Below, piece by piece: positions 1-9,905 of a stretch of 64,000 bases of DNA. Under the pieces are notes generated by a model. It did no database searches. It was not told the origin of the DNA and worked only from the letters and a program-made list of their open reading frames with translations. Source of the stretch: Aricia agestis (taxonomy: Eukaryota > Arthropoda > Insecta > Lepidoptera > Lycaenidae). A program made the translations under genes and the position numbers. How positions within the stretch are numbered: the stretch's first letter is position 1; each line of letters opens with the position of its first letter. The stretch covers positions 8,742,001 to 8,806,000 of the forward strand of contig NC_056408.1 of assembly GCF_905147365.1 (NCBI RefSeq), written 5' to 3'.

Positions 1-541
1 ACGGCCATTACCTTTCTTGATCTTATGCGCGCGCGCATTCATCAATGAATCTGTAATCACTGGAAAACAATAGGGGATAAATACAAATACAACTTTCTAG
101 TATAAAACGAGTATATTTTATTCTTTATACAACGGTGTAGGTACAGTTCGTAACATTGTCAATTCAACAATCGAATATTAATTTTATGTACAACAAAACT
201 TATATTCTTAGAAAATCAGTGCGTTGAAAAGTTGAAAACCTCTTTTGAATATTTTCGTTAAGATTTGTAAAGCTCCAATTACATTACATTTAATTCTAAA
301 TGTGAATACCTACCAATGAGTATTAAAAGTCTGATGCTTTGCTTCTGGATAATGGCTTACTAATTGTTATAAATTGCAATAAAAATTTGAAACAATGATC
401 TCAACAATAATTATTACTATTATACTTAATATAAATTTAAAGTAAAAACTGAATTTTGACGGTTGTTTTTCGATGTTATGGTTGTCCTTTTTAGGTTGTA
501 AAATGTACAATATCAAACATTAAAAATGCATCCTAGAGCCA
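1..541. other. AT-rich intergenic DNA
   Basis: I see no gene, repeat end or RNA in this stretch. Confidence 0.5.
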
Positions 542-1223
542 TAGTACGGGAACCCTAGAACATTTTTTTTTATTACTATCAACTTTTATTATTCGTAGAC
601 TATCAAGCAAATTTTTGTGAGTAGCTTCATATTGATAAGACGAACAACATATTTTTTATCTGCGAAAAATCTTGAAAGTGGTAGCTAACAGAAATAGAAA
701 GGATTTCATACTTTGACTTGATGATCCTGAAATATGTATTGTTCCATTTGTAGGACAATGTTACTCTCAGCTTGTCAGGGTTCCGTTTTAGGGTTCAGTA
801 GTCAACCAAGTTTTGTTGATTACATAACCCTATAACGGAACCCTAGCGAGCTGAGTTTTTGTATATTGATAGATTTAGGGCCTGTTTCATTACTTTCTGA
901 TAAAGTGCCTAATAGGCTATTCACAACTTTTTTGACAGATTCTCCATACTTGATCTGTCAAGTTAATTGGTGGATAGCCTTATCAGGAAGTGGTGAAACA
1001 GGCCCTAATAGTCACATAATTTAAGAGTAACATTGTCCTACAAATAAAACGGTCCATATTTTAGGACCATCAATTCAAAGTATTAAATCCTTTATATCTC
1101 TGTTAGCTACTACTTTCAAGATTTTTCGCGAATAAAAATGTTGTTCGTCTTATCAAAATGAAGCTACTCACAAAAAATAAGTTTGATAGTAATAAAAAAG
1201 ATTGTTCTAGGGCTCCCGTACTA
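542..1223. mobile_element. Fold-back element with about 200-bp inverted arms
   Basis: The ends read GTACGGGAACCCTAGAAC (from 544) and, inverted, GTACGGGAGCCCTAGAAC (from 1221). The arms pair over about 545-772 and 1017-1221, for example GCGAAAAATCTTGAAAGT against its complement. The interior has a smaller palindrome (779-845) and a second MITE. It is non-coding and probably non-autonomous. Confidence 0.75.
878..1005. mobile_element. GGGCCTGTTTC MITE, copy 1 (128 bp), nested
   Basis: The terminal inverted repeats begin GGGCCTGTTTCA and extend through a CTTCCTGATAAGG-type block. TA flanks both ends. It sits in the loop of the fold-back element at 542-1223. A second copy lies at 20548-20684. 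Confidence 0.8.
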
Positions 1224-1950
1224 CCCCCCGATGGTTGCACGCCTTGTCGTGGCGGTGGGGCTTAGTAACCGCGGCTTGGACAACCGCGGTGAAGCAAAGA
1301 GGCAACCAGGGCCGGCCGGTGTCGCCGCCTGGCCCGAGGAGGGCGCTCCCAGCGGACTGGAGGAGTCCGCTGCGGATGCGCACCGAGGTGGGGCCGCAGA
1401 GGAAGAGGCAAGTAGGTATTACGGTGCGCCGCTTGCCCTATCCTCTGCGGCCGAGGACGGATCGCGGGGGGGGAGGCATTGTGGTAGGTTGCCGCTTTCC
1501 CTACCCCCCCTGCGAGCTGGCGGGGCCGTTCCGCTTGAACGGCATTGGTGGGGCCGCAGAGGAAGAGGCAAGTAGGTATTACGGAGCGCCGCTTGCCCTA
1601 TCCTCTGCGGCCGAGGTGTGGTCGGTGGCAGAGCCACAGACCTGTTCTGCCACATGGCCTCCAAGTAGCAGACTCGGGGGGCGTCTGCTACAGCCTTGGT
1701 GGGGGCCGAGGAGGAGGGCGCATGTGTTGTGCGCCCATCATGGAGTCTTCGGGCCGCTGGCGGGGTCGCAGATGTGTGTATCGTTCCTGTGACCCCGTCC
1801 ATATGCGGCGTGGCGGAAGATGGGGGGGGGGTTTTAGTGGGTATACCGTGGTCTCATTAGCTACGGGAGTCCCACATAACCGCTCGGGTCGCCCCCTGCG
1901 CCTGGGTGGTATGCGTAATGCATTTCCCCCTCCGGAAAAAAAAAAAAAAG

Positions 1951-1980
<30 letters not shown>
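1224..1980 (+). mobile_element. Poly-A retroposon, R1-like LINE 3' end
   Basis: A GC-rich 757-bp insert ends in about 45 A (one G) and is flanked by a perfect 14-bp duplication, GGGCTCCCGTACTA, at 1210-1223 and 1981-1994. The last 250 bp (GTTTTAGTGGGTATACC, CCCACATAACCGC) match my memory of R1-clade LINE tails in Lepidoptera. It has no intact ORF: the open frames here are short and overlap in several phases. A 70-bp unit is present twice (1387-1456, 1547-1616; one mismatch). Each unit is itself a hairpin. The insertion hit the right end of the fold-back element. Confidence 0.8.
1387..1616 (+). repeat. Duplicated 70-bp hairpin unit, period 160
   Basis: Units 1387-1456 and 1547-1616 differ at one base (TACGGT/TACGGA). 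Within each, GGCCGCAGAGGA pairs with TCCTCTGCGGCC and GGCAAG with CTTGCC. Confidence 0.85.
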
Positions 1981-1984
<4 letters not shown>

Positions 1985-2100
1985 TCCCGTACTAGAACAA
2001 TCAAATTAAGTTACTCTTACAAATGTTAGGTAAAAAAGAAACAAAATTTTGTTGCTTAACCCAAATTGAAAAAAACACAATAATATTATATTGTTTATAT

Positions 2101-2179
2101 TTTTTTGTACACAGTTTGAAGTAAAATTATAACACTACAGTGTTATAATTTTACCTACTTCAAACTGTGTACAAAAAAT
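2101..2179. repeat. Small inverted repeat (hairpin MITE)
   Basis: TTTTTTGTACACAGTTTGAA pairs with TTCAAACTGTGTACAAAAAA, then GTAAAATTATAACAC with its complement. The left arm lacks four bases (GGTA) that the right arm has. Confidence 0.8.
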
Positions 2180-3294
2180 CATAAATTAGTGTTACAGCAC
2201 AACCAAAAATATACTTACAATATTTATTATTTGTAATCAAATAAACGGCTATAACATTTGATGTTGTGATGATTTTGATAAACAAGTAGGTATCCATAAC
2301 CCATTTATCATTTTATACATTTTAAAATAAAATATGATAATTACTATATTACATTATTTTATGTTTTATCACATAGGACACAAATGGGCGCTGGCAACTT
2401 TATAGTAAATTAGTTTTATGATTAATTTATGTATATTTACTCAGAATATTATTATTATATTATAGCGCTTATAATAATTGAAATACATGTAAACAAAGGC
2501 AATTTTTTCAACATTAAATATTTTGTATTCGAATAAAGTCGATTATAGGTAGTGTGAGACATTTTGGTCGATTTAACGAAATCTAGAGACAATGGAAAAT
2601 TTCGCTGAAAATCGATGTTGGCTTTACGATTTTCAATACAATGACTAGACAACGAAATGGCTCACAAAACAATATAAAATAATGGTCATGACGATTGGCA
2701 AGAAACGTTTAAATATAGAGAGAATCTTTGATGGGAAAAGTTATGGCAATTTTATTGCTTCCGAGTGATGCTAAAGTAATTACTAATTAAAAACAAGAAA
2801 GCTGTTTTGAACCGTATAAGGTCGTTGTACGCCGGTTAATTTATAGCAAGAACTTTGACAAAAACTGGTCCAACTCGCTGTCAAAACAGAACCACGCGTC
2901 ACGGGCGTAGATGTGTCGCCCGCGGCCGCGGCTTCCACACACAGGGCTGACGATACACTCATTCAGTTACTTTCGAATGGCAAAACCTTACGGCCACAGT
3001 CTGTGAGATTTAATAATATTTAACTTTAATTAAATAGGACTTTGGCATTAGCTCCATCGATTTTGCTGTAAAACTCTTTATTAAATTCAAGTTAAGTATA
3101 ATTAAAATCTCTTAGTGCGGCCGATAATAAGATGGAGCAAAAGGGCAGAGAATTACTTATATATAATATCAAGTAAAATCTGCCGTATAGAAAATCTATA
3201 AATTAAACTAATCATGTCGCAAACGGCACTGGCAGACGTTAGGGTAAAGACGGCCATAGCCCATACTATGGGCCATATCACGTGTAATGTGTAT
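2180..3294. other. AT-rich intergenic DNA
   Basis: I see no supported gene. A GC-rich patch at 2885-2950 (CGCGTCACGGG, CCCGCGGCCGCGGC) stands out but has no frame or known motif. Confidence 0.45.
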
Positions 3295-3940
3295 GTACTA
3301 TCAGGGAAGTTGATTCATAGGCAGATGACATGATGTGGTTTCTAAAGCTCGTAGATGAACCGTCTCACGCTTGACCGATTTCTTAAATTTTTCAATTTAT
3401 CTGCATATATAATACACGACCTGTGTGGTAAACTTCTTAACGCTAGGACAATTGGAACTGGCTTCTAAAGTTCGTAGATGAACCGACCCACGCTAGACCG
3501 ATTATTATTTGTAAATAAAATTAAATGTCTCAATTTTTTGTCAATCTACATATAACACACGGCCTGTTTGCCAAATTTCATAACGCTCGCGCTAGGACAA
3601 TTGCAAGTGGTCTAGAGTTTTTGATTACCGGTCAGTGAGTGAGTGAGTCAGTGCCAAAATTAGCTATTTTTACAGGGACATATATTTTCAGGATCTACCA
3701 AAGATATATCTATGAAATTGGGTATACTGATTAAGTATATAATTATGTACGTCTAATTATATATTTGCACTCGCAATAGACACTGAGCTACAAAAAGTGC
3801 GTCAAAACGGTTCGTGTAAACAGTGCACGGCATGCGCGAGGCCTGCTGGAATTTGGCCTGCGCACTTCCGTGCGCTTTAATAACTCGACCAAATGACGTA
3901 GGTCCACTATCTGCCTATGAATCAATTTTTTTTATGGTAC
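3295..3940. mobile_element. GTTGATTCATAGGCAG MITE, copy 1, split by an insertion
   Basis: The left end (GTACTATCAGGGAAGTTGAT to about 3336) and right end (CGACCAAATGACGTAGGTCC, from about 3886, to ATGGTAC at 3940) match the ends of intact copies at 5874-6038 and 32929-33090. About 545 bp of foreign sequence lies between them. Confidence 0.75.
3337..3660. repeat. Degenerate tandem repeat inside the split MITE
   Basis: The block CTAAAGCTCGTAGATGAACC (about 3342) recurs as CTAAAGTTCGTAGATGAACC (about 3465), each followed by ACGCTxGACCGAT and later by a CTAGGACAATTG block. Period is about 120-150 bp. It ends in a short GTGAGTGAGTGAG run. Confidence 0.65.
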
Positions 3941-3954
3941 CTCTTGATACAGGA

Positions 3955-4068
3955 ATGAGCAACGACACCGCCGAAGGCAACCAACCAATAGAGTTTTGTG
4001 CAACGACAGTTGTAAACTACGACGACGACACAAGAAGGTGGAATACCAATACTTACCAACAAGGATGA
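3955..4068 (+). pseudogene. Short frame resembling the start of an EVH1 domain
   Basis: From an ATG after GATACAG the frame reads MSNDTAEGNQPIEF and then CATTVVNYDDDTRRWNTN before ending in YQQG and a stop. The pattern ATxVxxYDDxxxRW recalls the first strands of Ena/VASP EVH1 domains. The frame stops about nine residues after the Trp, so the rest of the domain is absent. It could be an isolated first exon, a pseudogene scrap or coincidence. It lies directly after the right end of a MITE (3940). Confidence 0.18.
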
Positions 4069-4349
4069 CAACGACGACGACAACATAATGTTATAAAATA
4101 TTAAATATAAACAATGAAAATGTTATGAGAATCCATAGTCCATGTCTTTTCTGTCAAAGTCAAAGATGACAGCCCTGCTTATCGGGCAGACGGTTTATTG
4201 ATCGCGAGAGTGTCGGTTCGGAAGGCAAGTGCCGCATTGTGTGGTAATGACCAGGTGGCCCCGGCTCAAACAAATATAGCGTCACGGTAATAGATGACAT
4301 TAATTTATTAGTCATTGTGCGTCGAGAGGATCATATTGACTTAGAAATT

Positions 4350-4779
4350 CTATTTCAGCGCGTTGACAGAATAGAAGAGCGGGAGTAAGGCACGCTCAAA
4401 GTCTGCAATTTGAAGGTAAACAGAATTTGAAGGGAATCAGAATTCCCCCCCTCCCCCCCCTCTGGGTTCTGTCATGAGAATGGTGGGAGAAGGGGGGCGC
4501 ACAGTAATTACCTACATTTTCAGATTCCTCCTGGTACTGGGCCTGATAGTCGGTGGATTTAGTAATAGACGCAGAATGATTCCTGCTCATCCCTCCTCTG
4601 AGGTCCATGTCGAAAGCCAACTTGCCATTGCTAATTAAGATAACGAAGTTAGAAAACAAACTTAGACTTGACCCATACACTTTGAATTGGGAACTTGGTA
4701 ATATAGCTATGACGACTTGACTAAGCGCCAGCGAAATGACAAAAGTACGAGTAGCTACTGCAACGGGCAACCTAGTCAT
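4350..4779 (-). CDS. Candidate two-exon small secreted protein, 106 aa
   Basis: I do not recognise this protein. Exon 1 (4779-4512) encodes 89 residues and starts with a signal-peptide-like stretch (MTRLP, then a hydrophobic run to about residue 28). Its GTAATT donor and the acceptor TTGCAG at 4403-4405 bound a 109-nt intron. Exon 2 (4402-4350) restores an Asp codon and adds FERALLPLFYSVNALK and TAG. There is no cysteine or clear dibasic cleavage site. An AATAAA (plus TTTATT at 4304-4309) follows about 40 nt after the stop, and TATATAAGG lies about 80 nt before the ATG. Together these look like a compact gene. Each signal is weak alone, and the intron also reads through to a 127-codon open frame, so chance cannot be excluded. 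Confidence 0.33.
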
Positions 4780-4858
4780 ATAATATTTTGTGTAGTGGAG
4801 TTGTTAAATTGCCCTTAGCAATGAAAAGTATCAATTCAGAGGTAGCTCTCAAGCGTAG

Positions 4859-4867
4859 CCTTATATA
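4859..4867 (-). promoter_or_regulatory. Possible TATA box for the candidate gene at 4350-4779
   Basis: The minus strand reads TATATAAGG, 80 nt upstream of the ATG, leaving room for a 5' leader of about 50 nt. The motif straddles the edge of the interspersed repeat that begins near 4866, so part of it may have come with the repeat. Confidence 0.22.
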
Positions 4868-5875
4868 TTACTAGTGGCCCGCCCCGGCTTCGCACGGGTG
4901 GACATTGATTTTTAAATTTTTTTTTTCAATCTTTATTTCTTAGTCAATCTTTATGTTAAGCAGAACATAAAAATGGTTTACACTATTTAGCCTGTAACTA
5001 CTATATTATAATTATTATACACATTTTTATTGTATTTTTTTATATTTTAAGTGTTATGTTTGATTTATAGCTATAGAAATTAATTATAATAGCAATTAAA
5101 AATAATAGTCATTCAAAACGTAATGAATTAATGAAGCACTATAATATTATCCCATCAATGAAGCGGCACCCGGCTGTCGCATAACTTTTATATTATAAAT
5201 CTATTGTGTCTGCGATTCCCATGATCGAGGTAATAATAATTAATATTTACGTGGACTCTCCGCTCCGGGCGAGCACACCCGCGCGGCGCGCCTTGACGAC
5301 GCCCAATTCGCAACGTGCAGCAGAAATCGTAATATTTTAATTTCGCCATAACATTAAAACCAAACGACCAATTTTAATCATTCAAAGACCAAAATATATT
5401 ATCTACATTAACTGTACTTAGTAATAAAATAATTTATTTTGATAAGAATTAATGCCATGAGTAAAATAAAGGCATTTAAATGTAGTCCAAAAACATTTCA
5501 AGATTTTTTAATAAAAAATGGTTATTGTGCCTCACTCAAAACATAGATAGGTATAGTGTGTCGTGGACTTTTTTGTAGATATTTAAAAGATCTACAATTA
5601 CTTAGAACATTTTATGGTTGTATCTTTTATAGTTTAGGCAGCGTACGCGAAAAAAGTAACATTTCTGGTTGATTTTTTACACCTTGCGTCCGAAAATCCC
5701 AAATATCTTACGGAACCCTATTTTTTTCCAAAATAAAATTTAGCCTATGTTCAGCAGAATTAATGTAGGATTCCAATGGTAAAAGAATCTTTCAAATCAG
5801 GTCCAGTAGTTTCGGAGCCTATTCAAGACAAACAAACAATCAAATCTTTCCTCTTTATAATAGTAGTGTAGATGT
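4866..5875 (+). repeat. Lepidopteran interspersed repeat, RTE/SINE-like, about 1 kb
   Basis: The left end is ATTACTAGTGGCCCGCCCCG then GGCTTCGCACGGGTG; the right end is TCGGAGCCTATTCAAGAC, CAAACAATCAAATCTTTCCT and ATAATAGTAGTGTAGAT. I recognise both as ends of a common insect repeat. The interior contains a foreign block with CAAGCGGCACCCGGCTGTCG-like sequence (5151-5230). It is non-coding. Confidence 0.6.
5151..5230. repeat. GCGGCACCCGGCTGTCGCAT repeat, copy 1
   Basis: About 80 bp, from CCCATCAATG to CATGATCGAGGT. It recurs at 12800-12880 and, more diverged, at 59402-59492. Confidence 0.75.
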
Positions 5876-6038
5876 ACCATCGAGTAAATTGATACATAGG
5901 CAATTGACGGACCTACGTCATTTGGTTGAGATATATGTCAACTCATTATTAGTCAGCTGTCTGTCAGCTGGGTTTGACATAACGCCACTAACTTACGTTA
6001 GTTCGCCAACTGCCTATGAATCAACTCCCTGATAGTAC
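5874..6038. mobile_element. GTTGATTCATAGGCAG MITE, copy 2, intact (165 bp)
   Basis: Inverted ends GTACCATCGAGTAAATTGAT and, on the right, ATCAACTCCCTGATAGTAC. Interior ACCTACGTCATTTGGT is shared with the other copies. Confidence 0.8.
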
Positions 6039-6043
6039 ATACA

Positions 6044-6249
6044 GCGGGGCTAAAGTGGTCGTCTTGGAGAATCATATATCATAATATGATTCTCCAAGAC
6101 GATGACTCTTTTTTTTTAAACCGCAAAATGGTCAGTCTGCTTGCAATTCATGTCTAGTTATTCTTAAAATTCGTCAGTTTGACAGTTTTGACAATTCGTT
6201 TGCTGAATTGATTGAGAGGAATTGCTAAATGTGACCATTTTAGCCCCGC
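6044..6249. mobile_element. GCGGGGCTAAA MITE, copy 1 (206 bp)
   Basis: Ends GCGGGGCTAAA and TTTTAGCCCCGC. Near the left end is a perfect hairpin (GTCTTGGAGAATCATAT with its complement). The same element lies inverted at 33826-34028. Confidence 0.85.
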
Positions 6250-7714
6250 AGGTTGTTGACAGATTGAAAAATACTGTAATAAATAATAACAAACTTTCCT
6301 ATGTAGTGAATCAATAGTATAATAATAATACAATGTAAATGTAATCAGTAAACACGAAATAATATACCAGTATAAAAACTAAATTGTGTTATTTTATAAT
6401 ATTATGTAGTACTACTACATAATATATTGATACCGTACCCAATCCGATGACAAAGATTTTAACTTTTGAAGCCATATAAAAGTTTGTGTACCTACAACAT
6501 CTTTTACAATAACGTTTATAAACAATTGCAAAATTTAAAAACCTACCTACAGATGAAAATAATATAAAACCTAAATACGTTTATGCGTTCGGAATGGAAC
6601 ATTATTTAAACAAGCTAACTCTATACATCAAGAACATACAAACACTCATATAAAATCAAGCACAATCGTGAAACATTTCACCGAGTACAAAAATACTCTG
6701 AAAGAACTTGAAATTATCACAACGTATGCAATTTTTGTTAAAATTTTAAGTGAAACTTTTTTCTTTAACAACACTAAAAGCCCATATACACCAGTCTGGG
6801 TATAAAGCTAAACTGGTACATGTGGGTTGATCTGAGGTACAATTATACAAAACTTTGCTGAAATCAAAAAGTTTTTAATAGTTAAATATATAATGCACTT
6901 AAAAGTTTTGACTTAAGTTGAGACCTTATTATTTTACTGACTTTACTTTGGCCAAATTAATTTCACAATATTAAACATTTTTAGTGCAAAATTACAACTT
7001 TTCGAGACTACATCGCTAACTTCTTAACATTACGTTTCTTTTGACTGTTTTATCTTGACTACATCAGTTTTTACATTAATTTAATTTAAATTTTATTTAT
7101 ATCTAATTTATTACATGATTCGAGCGCTTTTAGTAGAAGCACAATAATTACATCAACGAATATATCTAAGATAGCACCTTTTTTACATGCCAATTAATAT
7201 TTACAACATGGTATTATCAAATTTCGATTTTGATTTGTATCACTTGGCTAAAACAAGTTTTTTTAATCCCTCACAATATAGTTTGGTTTATAACGAATGT
7301 TAAGAACGTTCATACTGACTGTGACTTGCGTTTTCGAGACACATCAAAACACTAAGGTCTTATAATATAACATTATAACATATTATAATAATTTTAAACT
7401 ATTTATGTACTATCACCGTTTAGGAAAAAGTTAGAGTAAGAAAATAAATATTTGTTGTAATATTTGAAGAAAATGTCATAACTTCATTGTTTCCATTTCC
7501 GTTTTAAATATGAAACGTTCTCTAGTACGTATCAAAAATAAATTAAAAATTAAATAAGTATACATGATAATATTCATGTACTCAGTATCACTCAAGTGAT
7601 TGTGTGGAAAATCAACGCATCACCACAATATCGTGAATCGAACATCAGCGACAACGCTTTCGGTGTGAAGAGCCATACTTCAATGTCAATGACTCGACCG
7701 CACTGATCAGTTCA
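6250..7714. other. AT-rich intergenic DNA
   Basis: I see no gene or repeat. It could include the 3' untranslated part of the candidate exon at 7715-7807, but no AATAAA on that strand is obvious. Confidence 0.4.
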
Positions 7715-7807
7715 CTAAGAAAACTTGTGCAGAATGTCCGTAGTGAAACCTCTGAAGAACTCAAACACTTCAGGGCTCTCATTGTCAGGCAGATCCGTAG
7801 ACGGCGT
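7715..7807 (-). CDS. Candidate terminal coding exon, 30 codons, unidentified
   Basis: After a good acceptor (TTTATTGTTACAG ending at 7808) the phase-0 frame reads TPSTDLPDNESPEVFEFF, then RGFTTDILHKFS and TAG. The acidic, then aromatic/basic composition is protein-like, unlike the chance frames nearby. I cannot name the family. A phase-compatible strong donor (GTAAGT at 9231-9226) follows a short frame ending MPILE at 9246-9232, which could be the preceding or first exon. A longer frame (61 codons) also crosses this stretch in another phase. Confidence 0.28.
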   Translation of the reverse strand, partial: TPSTDLPDNESPEVFEFFRGFTTDILHKFS

Positions 7808-8215
7808 CTGTAACAATAAACATCTATCAAGAAACTCTTAATACATAATATGATATTAAATGTACTGTAACTTCATGGTGGAAATTCATGTTTTACAGCA
7901 ATAATTATACACTTCACTTGCACTTCTTCCACTTTAATATGTATTTCTTACAAAATTAATAATATAGGTAATAAATCACTTAAAATTTATTGGCGTGAAA
8001 CTCTTATTACACATGAATCGTAATATCTATGTCTATATGTAGGAATAAAAATTAATTTCAAATCTAGAGAACGGCTAAACAGATTTGTCAAATTTTAGTC
8101 TTGTAAAATGCCACCTGGCCGCTGCGACCTGCGGCCTAGCCGCTAGTGCGCTATTGCTCTTATATTATGATACAAATTTCAAGGGTCATCTAGTAATTTA
8201 TAGAAACCAATCTTA

Positions 8216-8362
8216 CCCCCTTACTAATAAACGTTGTATAAGCTTTAAATAGTTATACAGTGTTTTGTTCCTGTCACACAAGTGACATTTTTGATTGGAT
8301 TGAAGAAGACAAAACACTGTATAACTATTCAAAGCTTATACAGCGTTTATTAGTAAGGGGGG
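8216..8362. mobile_element. CCCCCTTACTAATAAACG MITE (147 bp)
   Basis: Near-palindromic element: CCCCCTTACTAATAAACG, AAGCTTTAAATAGTTATACA and TGTTTTG on the left return inverted on the right (to GTAAGGGGGG). Flanked by TA on both sides, as for Tc1/mariner-derived MITEs. Confidence 0.85.
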
Positions 8363-8805
8363 TAGAATTTACAGACCGCATCTTAAGTAGTGTTTGGTCT
8401 TTTAAGTTAATATTAATGTTCACATTAATATTAACTGTGCACCGTGCAACAATAAAGTTACTGATAACAACCAACAATTGAAACGATGCGTAACACACTA
8501 TTCTTATTATGAAAAACTGCTATGGCACGAGTAAAAGCTAATTATAAATTAATTACGATATCTTTTGTTGTAAGTGGTGTAAATCGGCCTCGGACGCGCC
8601 TGCGATAAGCTCTAAAGAGTTTACACGATAAGAGTTACTGTCTGATAAAAACTGCTTTAAGCTGTAAAAGATACAAGAGACGTAGAGAAAATTAAAGTTT
8701 AATCAACGTATCGCAATAACATTAAAATATTATGTTCTGCACACGGGTATCTATTAATTTTATCGTACGATATAATACCGCCAATGCGAACCGAAACGGA
8801 CTTCT

Positions 8806-8988
8806 GAGGGTTTAGCCAAAACGTTTTCTTCGTCGCTTTTTTAAGGAGTCATCATTTTTATGTATGGGATTGACATAAGCGTTTGATAACACGAAGTCGA
8901 CAATCGACGCGTGTCATGTCAATTCCACACATTTTGTACGGCGATTCCATGAAGAAGCGATAAAGAAAACGTGTTGGATAGGGGCTCT
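8806..8988. mobile_element. Inverted-repeat MITE
   Basis: The left arm AGCCAAAACGTTTTCTTCGT pairs with the right arm AAAGAAAACGTGTTGGAT; further in, ATGTATGGGATTGACAT pairs with ATGTCAATTCCACACAT. Outer ends are imprecise. Confidence 0.6.
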
Positions 8989-9340
8989 GTATTTATATCG
9001 TTCGTTAGTGCAAACGTTTACTGGCCACTGGCTAAGATATCAATGTACGGAAATCGTTAGTAATAATTAAAACATACGCATCCAATCTACGGTCTTAATT
9101 GTTTCCATTAAATTTAGATTAGCAGTATAAAATAACGATATGGAACGTCAAAATGTTTTACCGAACGTCTCGATCTCAGCTCGCACACGCCGAAGAAATA
9201 CTGCCCTGGCTGGGACACAAATGATACTTACTTCTAGTATCGGCATTCGGCAGCCATCCCAGTGTGGGCCCAAAGACAAATTAGCTTTATCGACGTAAAT
9301 ATTTATGCCAATTACATAATATAATGTAAATGAAAGAATG

Positions 9341-9461
9341 TAAAGTCTGTCAAGAAAGTGAAAAAATTGAAAAGTGGCAACTTCGTAGTGTCTAAGGAAA
9401 AACGAATGACACTACGATGTTGCCACTTTTTAATTTCTTCACTTTCTTGACAGACTGTACA
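9341..9461. mobile_element. Hairpin MITE, AGTCTGTCAAGAAAGTG ends
   Basis: AGTCTGTCAAGAAAGTGAA and AAAAGTGGCAAC on the left are matched inverted on the right (GTTGCCACTTTT, TTCACTTTCTTGACAGACT). The whole unit of about 120 bp folds into one stem. Confidence 0.85.
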
Positions 9462-9905
9462 TACATGTATAATTTTTCGTATTAAAAAAAAATAACTGAA
9501 TACATTATAAATATACCTCAAAATTGTATTAATTAAACAAAACAGGCATGTTTGGTTTAATTAATAAAATTGGTGTTACAGTAGCACCAATTTTCGTTAG
9601 TTAGTAATCAACGCCGAACTCTCCAATAATAACCAAATTCTGTAGAGTTTTAAAAACCTGTCAGACACTTTGTAGGACGATTGCAACTCGTGCATTTTCG
9701 AGGTCAAAACTTCGGTCAAAATAAGTTTTTCAATGATCATGCACACTTAAAAATGTGCTTAATTGATATAACATGGAAACAACCTAGTGTCAAATTTAGT
9801 TTTTTTAAACCATTCCAGAAGTATGTAAATATACTAATTTTGTAATTTACACTTTTTTCTCTTGGTGTACTTAAAAAAGCGTTCTTCCATAGTTCAGGCT
9901 ATGAC

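Noticed and set aside
1183..2009. Four overlapping frames of 127-185 codons
   Set aside because: They lie in several phases of one GC-rich retroposon 3' end with a duplicated hairpin unit and a poly-A tail. Stops are rare because of base composition; no protein motif is present.
3600..3660. CRISPR-like or regulatory GTGAGTGAGTGAG repeats
   Set aside because: A four-base microsatellite inside a transposon remnant; the window has no regularly spaced array anywhere.
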